64,000 nucleotides of DNA, taken from Paeniglutamicibacter gangotriensis Lz1y (GTDB taxonomy: Bacteria; Actinomycetota; Actinomycetes; Actinomycetales; Micrococcaceae). The notes under the pieces were generated by a model. It had not been told where the DNA came from. It made no database searches and saw only the letters and a program-made list of their open reading frames with translations. The translations under genes and the position numbers were made by a program. The stretch is from the NCBI RefSeq assembly GCF_000348945.1, contig NZ_AOCK01000001.1:434001-498000 (forward strand). Direction: 5' to 3'. Numbering within the stretch: the first letter of the stretch is position 1; every line of letters begins with the position of its first letter. Shown in pieces: positions 36,249-45,652 of this stretch.

Positions 36249-37315
36249 ATGGATCTTTTTCCCGCTCACCCTCGGTGACCTTGAACTGCCCAACCGACTA
36301 ATCATCGCCCGCTGACCTGTTCGCGATTCCGTAAGAACGGGGTGCCGAACGACGGTGTCGTCTAGTCCTACCGCCAGCGCGCCTCGATGGGCCTGATCGT
36401 GTCCGAGGGCGTCTACCCCAGCGTCACAGGCCAGGGGTTCGTCCGCCAGCAGGGTCTGGCCACCGAGGAGTAGATCGCCGGGCGGAGGCGCGTCACCGAC
36501 GCCGTGCACACGGAGGGTGGGCTGATCGTCGCGCAGGTGATGCACGCCGACCGCGTCACCCACCCCGAGACCACAGGGCGGGGCCAGATCGTCGCCCGAG
36601 CGCTATCGCGGTGGACGGCGTCTCCCGGATCTACACCGGCAAGCACACCTACCCCGTCCCGCACCCATTGGAGACCAGAGAGGTGCCCGGAATCAATGAG
36701 GAGTTCGTGACCGGATTCCGCAATGCGATCGCCGCGGGGTTTGACGGTGTGGAACTCCACGGCGCCAACGGCTACCTGCTGCACGAGTTCCTGGCCCAGC
36801 GCCCACACCCGCACCGACGCATACGGGGGTCCCCGGAAAACCGGGCACGCTTCGTCATCGAGGTGGTCACCGCCGTGGTCAACGCCATCGGGGCGGGGCG
36901 CACGGGCCTGCGCATTTCCCCCGCGCACAACGTCCAGGGCGCGGTGGAGAGCAACCCGGCAGATGTCGCGGCCACCTATGCCGCGCTCATCCACGGGATC
37001 GCACCCCTTGGCCTGGCCGCGCTGAGCATCCTGCACGCGGATCCCGCCGACACACTCGTCCAGGACCTGAGTTCGCGGTTTAATGGACCTGTCCTGCTGA
37101 ACACCGGGTTCCAGACCGTCACCACTTATGACGACGCGGCCGCGGTGGTCGCCAACGGCTGGGGAGACGCCGTGGTGGTTGGCCGCCCTGCGATCGCCAA
37201 CCCGGATTTGGTGCGCCGCTGGCAGGAGGGCCTGCCTCTGAACGAACCCGATGCGTCCACCTTCTACACCGAGGGGTTCGCCGACTAGACCGACTACTCG
37301 TTCTGGGAGAACTAA
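36249..37315 (+). pseudogene. Old Yellow Enzyme, third copy, inactivated
   Basis: It aligns along its whole length with OYE copies 1 and 2, but the first codons are shifted (MDLF then -1), there are in-frame stops (for example VV-stop-S near 36364 and EE-stop-I near 36472), and the end reads EGFAD-stop-TDYSFWEN-stop. An intact stretch (36611-37288) still encodes the active site DGVELHGANGYLLHEFL and VVVGRPAIANPDLV. The upstream palindrome is also mutated (GGTTGC-atcag-ACAGCC, 36206-36222). Confidence 0.85.
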
Positions 37316-37417
37316 GGCGGCATTCCGCAGGTCAGCCGTCGCCTCGCTGGCGGCTGAGGCCACCGAAGTCTGCCTGGATGGCCCACGGGGGATTGGTGGC
37401 ATTTTCGCGAGGCCTGT

Positions 37418-37860
37418 TTACGCTCGGGTGCGCTTGCCGACTCGCAGCGCGAATTCGTCCAGGGCTTCGATGACGGCAGGTACGATCCATATTTTGCTGC
37501 TCCTGATGTGGCTGCTGGCCTCGAGCAAACCGATTGCCTCCAGAACGGCGATGTTGTGGTAGGCGGAGCTCGGGGAAACGGTATTGTTGCTAAGGTCCAG
37601 ATTCTGCCCCAGAATCCCTGATCCGGACCGTATGGGCTCCAACCTTTCATGAATGGTTGGAGCGTCTGCAGTGCGATTGCTGGAGCCGGGGGCATGGCAA
37701 GCAACTGTTCAAAGCGGATCGAGGGCGCCAAGTGTGTAGTGCACCAAGAAATCCATTTGCGTACCGTTGCTGAATCATCCACGTCCTGCAACGTTGCGAT
37801 ACTCGGTTCCATCGAGGCTGCAAATAGGCGCAGTTTCTCCGCCTCACGCTAATCTTCAGC
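37418..37860 (-). pseudogene. Winged-helix/Fic-like protein remnant
   Basis: The 3' part (37418-37642) gives VSPSSAYHNIAVLEAIGLLE and IWIVPAVIEALDEFALRVGKRTR, the winged-helix end found after the Fic domain in many Fic/DOC proteins. The preceding codons continue in a different frame (LFAASMEPSIATLQDVDDS... with a shift near 37640), so the gene is broken, and its N-terminal HPFxxGNGR part is missing. The family assignment is tentative. Confidence 0.35.
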
Positions 37861-38008
37861 CTGCTGAGGGCGGATGTCCACGCGGTGAGATCCATCAGAT
37901 CGCGTTGAGGCGCGATGCGGACCATTCGACTCGACGCTCCAAACCAGCGACCCCCAGTAAAAAGGTTGGGAGCCGCTCAGCACTGCCAATTGATAAACTT
38001 TTCACATA

Positions 38009-38533
38009 TCAGTTGATGACCACAAACGACTCGATCCGGTCAACAAAACCAAGGGCTAGCTCATACTTGTTCATGATCTCCTTCGGCGTCAGCTCGACCG
38101 GAGCACTCGCATAGTCGTTATGTACCAGCAGGTTCCGAAGCTGGCCCAATCTCATAAAAGCTTCGTGTTGCTCTTTTAACTCACGATTTGACTGGAGCTC
38201 GGTCTTGAAGGCTTGGCCGCAGGCGTCACCGAAACTGCTGAAAAAACCCCTTGCCGAACCTGCCTTCCAATCAAACAACGTGTGGTAACTACGAGCCATC
38301 ACACGCTTGGAAACGAACGTTGCGAGCCGATCTGTGCCGTCCCGCTCGAATATCTGCGAGACCAGCCGTTTAACTCTGTCTTCGAGGCTACTAGCAGCCG
38401 CAAGCAGAAGATGCTTAGGGTAACTGCGGCTCAGTGCAGCCAGCCCTGATGGGGTGGATCTCAAGTCTGATTCCAGCCCGAGGTAGTCGTCATAAAGTGA
38501 CTGGACGGCGCCTTCCCCGATCTCGTGCGTCAC
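38009..38533 (-). CDS. HEPN-domain protein (RiboL-PSP-HEPN type)
   Basis: 174 aa, all-helical. Motif RNLLVH near residue 131 is the HEPN R-N-x3-H ribonuclease signature. LLLAAASSLEDRVKRLVSQIF forms the first helix of the fold. The ATG overlaps the stop of the upstream DUF262 gene (ATGA), so the two proteins are made as a pair: the DUF262 part would sense or cut, and HEPN would act as RNase effector. Known pairs of this kind are antiphage or toxin systems. Confidence 0.72.
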   Translation of the reverse strand: MTHEIGEGAVQSLYDDYLGLESDLRSTPSGLAALSRSYPKHLLLAAASSLEDRVKRLVSQIFERDGTDRLATFVSKRVMARSYHTLFDWKAGSARGFFSSFGDACGQAFKTELQSNRELKEQHEAFMRLGQLRNLLVHNDYASAPVELTPKEIMNKYELALGFVDRIESFVVIN

Positions 38534-39720
38534 ACCGATGCCTCGATGTAGGTGCGTAATAGCCCGATTCTTTTCCTGGTATTGAGCGGCTTGGTCGATC
38601 CTTCTTGAAGAGTTTCCGCAAATTCTTCTGTCAGTTTCGCCTGATTGATGGCCGCTGATAGAGCCTGGTGGTCCGCCATCGGCCGCCCTATGCTCTGCCA
38701 GGCAGCATAAGCACTCTCAAAGAGTACGCCGCTGAACTTGCCAGTACGCATAAATGGTGAATCAACATCATCGAAGAGACTAAAGAAAGCGGACAGCTGT
38801 TTAAGGACCTCCTGGGCCTCGGTGTCCGTGAACTTCTTGGCACGCAGGCAGTAATTGTTGATGAAGTTCGCCATCGAACCGCTATAGCCGTCCGAAGAAT
38901 CTGCAAGGGAGAGGGCACGCAGCAGGAACTCCGTGTCACGCATGCGTGGGTCTGGATTCTGTGTTCCGATGATTTGGCGCCATGTTGAGTCAGAGTTGAG
39001 CTCAATGACCTTAGTGAAAAAATCTGAATGGTACAAGCTCGCGCGGATCTCCTGCGGTGTAAGGTTAACGCTTCCGGTATTCAATCGGCTGAAGAGCTCG
39101 AATACCGCTGAGTTCCCTTCAGGGCTCGTCTGCTTGACGACAATGTTCCGGATGGTTCGCAAATCGAGCGAAGTGCGGTCTTCCTTCAGCCCCTTATAGG
39201 TGAGTCCGTTGAATCTGTTGGGAATTCCGGTTGCGGACTTCGGCAGCGAGAGTTTGAAGGGCTCGAAATAGTCGTTGTCTTCAAGAAGGTCCTCATCGAG
39301 AAATCCTCTCTGAAGTGACTTGCGAAGTTCGCCCCGAATCTTCGGCTTCGGAAAACGACCTTTAGAGAAGAAATAGAGCGTGAGCAGCCGCTGCTGGCCG
39401 TCAATAACAAGGAAGTTATTTCGGCTTTCCTCGTAGAGGAAGACCTGCGGAACCGGCAGGCCGATGAGCAAGGACTCAATGAGCTTGGAAGCCCGCTTTC
39501 GATCCCAGATGTAGTTTCGCTGGAAACTCGGAATCTTCATCGCGCCTGACTCGATGAAACTGACAATGGTGGAAAAGTTCCAGTCGTTGGGAGACGAAAC
39601 GATGTCGTATTCTTCTACTTCCACCTCGTCTTCCTCCTGTGATGCGGCATCAAGCCAGGCCTCGCTTTCGCGGACCCCGGCATCGTCGTTCATCTCTGCG
39701 ACTTCCGTGCGGTCTGTCAT
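38530..39720 (-). CDS. DUF262 (GmrS-like, ParB/Srx fold) protein
   Basis: 396 aa. IPSFQRNYIWDRKRASKLIESLLIGLPVPQVFLYEE and FLVIDGQQRLLTL are the DUF262 core (QR-x-Y-x-W and the DGQQR nucleotide motif). The C-terminal GmrD/DUF1524 HNH half is absent; a helical domain takes its place. Start at 39720 chosen because GGAG lies six bases upstream; an in-frame codon at 39747 is possible. Coupled to the HEPN gene. An NTP-dependent restriction or sensing role is inferred from GmrSD-type systems. Confidence 0.78.
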   Translation of the reverse strand: MTDRTEVAEMNDDAGVRESEAWLDAASQEEDEVEVEEYDIVSSPNDWNFSTIVSFIESGAMKIPSFQRNYIWDRKRASKLIESLLIGLPVPQVFLYEESRNNFLVIDGQQRLLTLYFFSKGRFPKPKIRGELRKSLQRGFLDEDLLEDNDYFEPFKLSLPKSATGIPNRFNGLTYKGLKEDRTSLDLRTIRNIVVKQTSPEGNSAVFELFSRLNTGSVNLTPQEIRASLYHSDFFTKVIELNSDSTWRQIIGTQNPDPRMRDTEFLLRALSLADSSDGYSGSMANFINNYCLRAKKFTDTEAQEVLKQLSAFFSLFDDVDSPFMRTGKFSGVLFESAYAAWQSIGRPMADHQALSAAINQAKLTEEFAETLQEGSTKPLNTRKRIGLLRTYIEASV

Positions 39721-40072
39721 GGGTATCTCCGTTCGGGTCTTCGTCAAAAAGCGGGTGTGCTTTCAGGCTAGCCGAGTATTTCAAATCGGAAGGCCTACGG
39801 AAGCCTCCGGCCGTGCTGAACACCCGGTCACCCCGCATAAAGCCGTAAAGCCGACAAGGTGCCAATGCCACTTTAGAGCTTGGAGCGTTGCGTCTAAATA
39901 ATGTAATGATGAGCGGCCCAGTATGTCTCGTATATCGAGCCCGTTTTGCGAATTTTGGCTTTGTCCGATGTGGAGAAGCAATTTTCACAATTATTGGTTC
40001 GTCCCTTTCCTCCGCGGTGAGTCCGTTTACGTAGGGACGCCTGCCTTCGCTGTTGGATGAAGGGACCCAATT
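39721..40072. other. Divergent promoter region of two defence units
   Basis: 352 bases of relatively AT-rich sequence between the leftward DUF262-HEPN pair and the rightward restriction genes. Clearly lower in GC than the flanking core genes; no gene or repeat recognised. Confidence 0.4.
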
Positions 40073-41164
40073 TTGAATGCTCCGCCAACAAAGCCGAAAT
40101 GCAGACGTCCTTCACAGAACGGAAAGGCGCAGCCAGCAGCTAAGCAATCACCATCTATATACGCCAGCGCACAGATACCATATATCGAGATCAAATTGTT
40201 CGGTGTTGCAGGGCGTCATAGAGTTAGGGCCATGCTCTCCTTGCCTGTGGACTTCAATAGCGGGTCCGTAGACCCTGGCCTCGATGCCGTGTTTAACTGG
40301 TTTCGGCAGGCCGATCGGGACGGCGCACGTATGGCCCGCGTCTTTCGAGAAACTTTTGACCAGCTCTACGACGGCCAGCGAACCGGACGGTACCGCTGGG
40401 ATCAGCTCTACAAGACTGAGAAGACGCACTACGGCACCCTGATCGAGATCAACCTTCATCGCGAATTCAAGTTCGACGACGGAATGGTCATGGACTACCG
40501 AATTGCTGGTCATGAAGTGGATTGCAAGTACTCAGCATCTGCCCAATGGATGCTGCCGCCAGAGAGTATCGGCCATCTTATACTGGGCTCCGTCGCCAGT
40601 GACGTGAAATCCGCGTGGAGTATCGGATTAGTTCGGGCAACGTCTGAAAACCGCAACGTTGGTACGAATCGAGACATGAAAGGCAGCCTGAACGCCCTCG
40701 GAAAGTCTCGCATTCAGTGGCTTTTCAAGGATGCACCCATGCAGCCCAACATTCTCTTGCAATTGCCCGAGGATCAAGTCGCCCGCATTTTTGCACCCAA
40801 GAGTGGCCAGGCGCGCGTCAACGAACTTTTCCGAGTCGCAACCAACATGCGGATTTCCCGGAGCATCATCGCCACCGTGGCACAACAGAACGACTTCATG
40901 AAACGAGTAAGGGAAAATGGCGGGGCCCGCAGTACCCTTCGGGCCGAGGGATACCTCATCCTCGGCGGCGATTACACTGCACAAACGGCTGTCGCCCAGG
41001 CGCTTGGCTGCGTTGTGCCAGAACCCGGTGAGCTCGTAAGCGTTCGGGTCGGTCCGGTGGACTACGTGATGGAAAATTCCGTTGAGCTCGACGGCGAGCT
41101 CTGGCGCAGGATTGAACATGGCCATGCTTCAACTGCAGCTGCGCCAAAGGTGCTCGGCCAGTGA
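40073..41164 (+). CDS. NaeI-type type II restriction endonuclease
   Basis: 363 aa, TTG start after AAGGGA. The catalytic set is spelled out: E125 (GTLIEINL), D141 (VMDYRIAG), D150 and K152 (EVDCKYS). The gaps of 16, 9 and 2 residues equal those of NaeI (E70, D86, D95, K97). The C-terminal half corresponds to the CAP-like Topo domain that binds an effector DNA copy. Expected recognition GCCGGC, needing two sites. It overlaps the HNH gene by 4 bases (GTGA), with the matching C5 methyltransferase convergent downstream. Confidence 0.85.
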   Translation: MNAPPTKPKCRRPSQNGKAQPAAKQSPSIYASAQIPYIEIKLFGVAGRHRVRAMLSLPVDFNSGSVDPGLDAVFNWFRQADRDGARMARVFRETFDQLYDGQRTGRYRWDQLYKTEKTHYGTLIEINLHREFKFDDGMVMDYRIAGHEVDCKYSASAQWMLPPESIGHLILGSVASDVKSAWSIGLVRATSENRNVGTNRDMKGSLNALGKSRIQWLFKDAPMQPNILLQLPEDQVARIFAPKSGQARVNELFRVATNMRISRSIIATVAQQNDFMKRVRENGGARSTLRAEGYLILGGDYTAQTAVAQALGCVVPEPGELVSVRVGPVDYVMENSVELDGELWRRIEHGHASTAAAPKVLGQ

Positions 41165-42006
41165 ACTCTGACTTTAGCCAGCTGCCATTGCCCGGCACCC
41201 AAGAACTTACCAATTTGATTGCGTCCAAACCGTACCGAGTGCTGTATGACTTCCTCTACGAACGAGTGGATAGTCCGCCGACGATGGTCGAGATCATGGA
41301 GCATGCGGCTACTGTCGCGGGAGCGACGCACTCCCAAACCGATCGGCGAGTACGCGCTTTCCGTGATGTTTATGGAATTGACGTTCCTTGCCATCGAATC
41401 GACGGAAAGTATAGGTACGTGTTGACGGGACTTGGTGACCCCATCAAGTCAAAAAGGAAGAGGATCTCACGCAAACTGCGAGCTCGAGTTCTCCTTAACC
41501 AACGATGCGCCCAATGCGGCAAGACACCATACGAGGACGGCATCAAGCTAGAGGTCGATCACAAGCTGCCACTGGCATGGGGCGGCGACAACGACATCGA
41601 CAACCTTCAAGCCCTCTGTACCGAATGTAACAACGGGAAGCGCGACTACTTTACCCCCATAGACCAATACGCTGACCAAATCAGCGCAGCGGCCAGCTGG
41701 CTCGAACCACACAAAAGAATAGGAGAAGCACTCAAAGCATTCGCCGCCGTCAACGAATTGGCCCCGAGTCAGGTCGTTGGGGTCGTTGCTTCCATGCATC
41801 AGTTCCAAGAGGACTGGCAGAAGCGGATGCGCGAACTCAAGAAACTTGGCTGGGCCTACAAAGTCCACTACCGCAAAGAGGACGGCCGTAAGCGTAGTTA
41901 CTCTGAACTAAGGGCTTGGACTCCTTGGCCGGAGGGTGACGTCAGTGCTGAGATCCGTCGGCGCGAAAAGGCCCTCAAAGCTGCGAAGCAGGCTGTCTCT
42001 AGCTAA
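41161..42006 (+). CDS. HNH endonuclease accompanying the NaeI-like enzyme
   Basis: 281 aa. A winged-helix-like N-terminus (about 20-90) precedes a zinc-type HNH domain: CAQCGKTPYEDGIKLEVDHKLPLAWGGDNDIDNLQALCTECNNGK (two CxxC pairs, D-H-K and N residues intact). A Lys/Arg-rich helical tail follows. It is coupled to the NaeI-like gene and overlaps the methyltransferase tail to tail by 8 bases. It could be a second nuclease for the same methylated motif, or a nickase/mismatch enzyme. Confidence 0.8.
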   Translation: MNSDFSQLPLPGTQELTNLIASKPYRVLYDFLYERVDSPPTMVEIMEHAATVAGATHSQTDRRVRAFRDVYGIDVPCHRIDGKYRYVLTGLGDPIKSKRKRISRKLRARVLLNQRCAQCGKTPYEDGIKLEVDHKLPLAWGGDNDIDNLQALCTECNNGKRDYFTPIDQYADQISAAASWLEPHKRIGEALKAFAAVNELAPSQVVGVVASMHQFQEDWQKRMRELKKLGWAYKVHYRKEDGRKRSYSELRAWTPWPEGDVSAEIRRREKALKAAKQAVSS

Positions 42007-43018
42007 CAGCTCGGAGGTGACGCACGTTGTCTTCCGACTCGCTCATCTTGGCCGCAGCCTTAACGCCGAGCGCAGTCGCGATTGACGTCCCAATGGCCCT
42101 AGCAACCGGTGGCGGGAAGGCGTTGCCGATCTGACGGTATACGGAAGTCTTGAGGCCGGAGAACTGCCATTCGGGAGGGAAACCCTGGATTCGGGCGACC
42201 ATCTGGTTGGTCAGACGCGGAATATGGTCGAAAGGAGTATCTGGCCCTGGAACTTCGTTGGCGATTCCCTTGCCATCGACGCCGAGCTGCAGCCATCCGG
42301 CCTTGGCGCGAGTAGGGCCGAGATCGGCTCCGCCGTGCTTTTTGGAACCGCCCACGACTGTCGGGGCAATATTGTTAGCCTTGGCCGCCCATGCTTCCGC
42401 CCCGGCCCAGCCACCACTGGCCATGTACGGCAGCAAAACTTCTCCGACTGTCGGCGGAGTACCTTGCGGCGCGGGCCATGCAAACTTCTTCTGATAGCGG
42501 GTTTTGACAGCCACCAGGATAAAACGGGGGCGCAGCTGGGCCACGCCAAACTCACTCGAATAAAACAGCTGCCAATCCGCGTGGTACCCAAGGTCCTTGA
42601 GTTCATCCAGAATCGACTGTCGGTAGGTCGCGAACCTAGCCGAGGCTAGCCCCTTAACGTTTTCGAGCATGACCGCCGACGGATTAGCTTCTTTTACGAG
42701 CCTCAATGCTTCTGGGAACAAGTCACGCTCATCGTCAGCACCAAGCTGCTTCCCAGCAACGCTGAATGGAGGGCAAGGCACTCCGCCGGCGAGCAAATCT
42801 ACACCCTTGTAGTCCTTGCCGTTGATCTCCCGAACGTCCCCGTGATGAACGTGCCATGTCTTACGGTTGAGCTTCAGAGTTGCCGCCGCATCCTTGTCAA
42901 TCTCGACTGCTAAAGAATGGCCAAAGCCGGCCTTTTCCAAACCAACTGACTGGCCACCCGCTCCAGCGCAGATTTCAAGTACGGAAAGGGAATTGGTGGT
43001 GTTCATGTCGTCTATCAT
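41999..43018 (-). CDS. C5-cytosine DNA methyltransferase (NaeI-type modification)
   Basis: 339 aa. Motif I EICAGAGGQSVGLEKAGF, motif IV GGVPCPPFSVAGKQ (catalytic Cys), motif VI ENVKGL, motif VIII QLRPRF and motif X QIGNAFPPPVA. The target-recognition region is short (about 190-270). It would protect GCCGGC sites from the adjacent endonuclease; that site occurs freely in this window (for example at 38). A degraded relative lies at 47600. Confidence 0.92.
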   Translation of the reverse strand: MIDDMNTTNSLSVLEICAGAGGQSVGLEKAGFGHSLAVEIDKDAAATLKLNRKTWHVHHGDVREINGKDYKGVDLLAGGVPCPPFSVAGKQLGADDERDLFPEALRLVKEANPSAVMLENVKGLASARFATYRQSILDELKDLGYHADWQLFYSSEFGVAQLRPRFILVAVKTRYQKKFAWPAPQGTPPTVGEVLLPYMASGGWAGAEAWAAKANNIAPTVVGGSKKHGGADLGPTRAKAGWLQLGVDGKGIANEVPGPDTPFDHIPRLTNQMVARIQGFPPEWQFSGLKTSVYRQIGNAFPPPVARAIGTSIATALGVKAAAKMSESEDNVRHLRAVS

Positions 43019-43243
43019 CTCATTGCGGGGCGGTTACCGGGACCTTGTGTGGTGTGTCTCCCACCCTGCCATGCAGCACTGACAGTTAGTCACCGGGGAG
43101 TGCCCCTATCTTTTTGGAAAGTCCTTCTCTAGGTTTTCCCGGAAAATCTTTGGGAATCTCGGGCACGGTGCTATTGGGCATGGCTTCGCGGCCCGGTCCG
43201 GGCTGCCGGGTCGGGCTGCCGGGGTCGTTAGCGGTTCGCCGGT

Positions 43244-44053
43244 TTAGGCGGTGTGGGCCTCCGGTGCCTCATAGATGATGCCGTCGCGGGGCATCGCGAA
43301 CAGGACGTTGCAGGGGCGTCTGGCCAGGGCGATCACTGTTTGGTTGTGCTTCTTGCCCTCGGTGCGTTTCTTGTCGCAGTAGGCCCGCGAGATGTGGTCC
43401 TTGCCTTGCAATGGAGGCGAACGCCGAGAGGAACAGGGCGCGCTTGAGGACCTAGGTGGCGGTGATGTCCCAGGCCCAGCGATTCCAGGCGCGGGGTGCG
43501 TGCTTGCGTAGCAGGGCGCCGATGCGCGTTTCCCCGGCCTGGCGCAGGGCCGGGTGGATGTGGGTGAGTAGCCCGCGGATGCGGTTGGAGGTCGTGGTGG
43601 CCTGCTTAGCAAGGTCGTCATCGAATCCGCAGAGCATCGACAGCTCGGCGACCTGTGCCTCGGGGACCTCGACGGTGCGCAGGGATTCGGGCATGATGCG
43701 CGCTGCATTCGAGATAATATAGGCGTCCCTCGAAACTTCTCCGCCTTGGCCTCGCCCGGGTGCAGGTCCGTGATCCGACGCATGGCGAGTCCGGGCGGGT
43801 AGTCGACCTGGATTCCGGCGGCCTGGGCGACGTAGACCGGGAGTGCGCCGATGGTGGCCGGCTGGTCCACCACTAACAGTAGTGTCTCGTGCCTGGCCAG
43901 GGACCTGATCAGGGTCCTGAGCTTGGCCTCCTCCTGTGGCAGGGACGTGTTCAGGAGTTTCTTGCCGACCTTGTTCAGGGCGACTGCGTGGTGGTTGGAC
44001 TTGCCGACATCGACGCCGATGAAAACGTCGATGGATTCGTGGTTTTGGATCAT
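43244..44053 (-). pseudogene. IS110-family transposase, frameshifted
   Basis: ATG at 44053 begins FIGVDVGKSNHHAVALNKVG, then VVDQPATIGALPVYVAQAAG and LAMRRITDLHPGEAK, the DEDD N-domain of IS110 transposases. At about 43740 the expected T-D-A-R-D block reads AEKFRGT and the frame shifts; the continuation (AARIMPESLRTVEV) is in another frame. A last shift leads to LQGKDHISRAYCDKKRT... at the end. Inactive. Confidence 0.75.
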
Positions 44054-44403
44054 GGAGCACCTCATTCGTAAAGCCATCTGGCCATGGCAGCGGATGAAAC
44101 GGAGCTGGCTTGTCCTGATCGGGCCCCAATTTCTAAAGGGTCGTGGCACGCCCGAGGCTGGCTGCCAGAATGGACCCAAATGAACCGGGTGTGACTCTCT
44201 CCCGATTTGACCCGCCCCGGCGGTGTTTTGTCGGTGACATGTCCACCCAGCCAGTGTGGTCGCTCTGGCTCGCACGATGGCCTCATAGAAGGTTGTCATT
44301 TCCCGCAGATTCCCGCGGGAAATGACTCGTTAGAGATCTGCCTCGATGCGATCCCACCCCGACCGGCGAATCAATGCCCCTTTATGGGAAGGAAACCGCT
44401 GCC
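44054..44403. other. Sequence between two IS110 relics
   Basis: No gene. It probably contains the outer ends of both elements. IS110 elements lack conventional inverted repeats, so ends cannot be fixed by eye. Confidence 0.35.
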
Positions 44404-45279
44404 ATGACCGCAGTCCGGGAGCACTACACCAACGTCGTCGGCGTGGACACCACGCACGAACCAACACCTACGGCGACGGGCTCGCCCGGGCCCTGCAGAC
44501 CACCGATCTGGAAGCCTGCGAGGGCCGGCCGCCCCGCAGGACCTCGCGCGCGGGCCTCAGAAAATTGGACGAGATCGATGCGCGGGCCGCGGCAAGCACG
44601 GTCCTGGGCGGGGACGTGGAAGCCCTGCTGGAGCCCCGTGCCGCGGGCAACCGCGAGGCCCTGCGGTTCCTGCTCAACGCGCGAATCATCATGGAACGGC
44701 AAGGCACAGCCGACCGGCTAATGCTCACCTCCATGTTGCGGACCATGGACCGGGGCGTCGACGCCCGCCGCGCTCTCACCGACGGGCAGGTCCTGCACAT
44801 CAGCCGTTGGCGTGCCCGACGCGACGACGACCTGTCGACCGGGATCGCCAGCGCGGAGGCCAAGTGGCTGGCCGCCGCCATCGTGCACTTCCGAGCCCAG
44901 CTGAAAGCGAACCACCGGCAGCTACAGGAGGTTGTCGGCATCATGGCCGCCGGCTTGCTGGACCTCTATGGCGTGGGCCCGGTGTCCGCGGACCGGGTGC
45001 TCATCTGGTATTCGCACCACGGGCGGGTCCGCTCGGAAGCCGCCTTCGCGCATTGGCAGGGGTGAACCCGATCCTCGTGTCCTCGGGCAACGAGACCCGG
45101 TACCGGCTCAACCTCCACGGCGACCGGCAGCTCAACAAGGCCAAACACGCGATCGCCAGGTCGCGGATGGCGTTCGATGCGGCCACCAACGACTACGGCG
45201 GACCGCCGAGGGCAAGACCCTTCGGGATATCCGACGTTGCATCAAGCAAATCATCGCACGCCAACTGTCAGGCAACTGA
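44404..45279 (+). pseudogene. Second IS110-family transposase, rearranged
   Basis: The start VVGVDTTHEPTPTATG has lost a base relative to the usual VVGVDTHARTNTY. Then comes an internal deletion, the middle ALLEPRAAGNREALRFLL frame, LLDLYGVGPVSADRVL (Transposase_20 motif) and, after another frame change at 45062, NPILVSSGNETRYRLNLHGD and LNKAKHAIARSRM. At least two shifts. Faces the first IS110 relic across about 350 bases. Confidence 0.7.
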
Positions 45280-45652
45280 GAACCCTCTTGACTTAAGTCA
45301 TGGAAGGGTCAGCGATGTCCTTGGTGCCTTTCGGTCCCGGTGGCAGCACCCGGATCATCACATGATAGGTGGAGTGAATCGTGCCGGGACCGACAGGCCA
45401 GCGACCCCATTCCTTCCCCAGGGAGTCCGATGGAGGGGCTACTAAAAAGGTAACAGGGGGGCTCAGGCTGTGAATGCCGCCACTAGGCGTTGAAGTCCAC
45501 AGTCGTGCCGAGAACTCCTAAAGCCCCCGGGAGAGGGGCCAACCGGTCTCATTTAATCGTTCGTTTTCGAGAATGGACGGCCGCCAAGATAGCGGGTCGG
45601 TTGGGACTGTCATTGTCGTAGCTAAGGACCGGTAGGAAGTAGGGTCGTCATC
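45280..45652. other. Intergenic, nothing recognised
   Basis: About 370 bases between the IS110 relic and the next methyltransferase gene, covering its promoter. No motif or repeat found. Confidence 0.35.

Noticed and set aside
45300-45440. Possible end of an IS element after the second IS110 relic
   Set aside because: No inverted repeat, duplication or homologous segment could be seen within the window.
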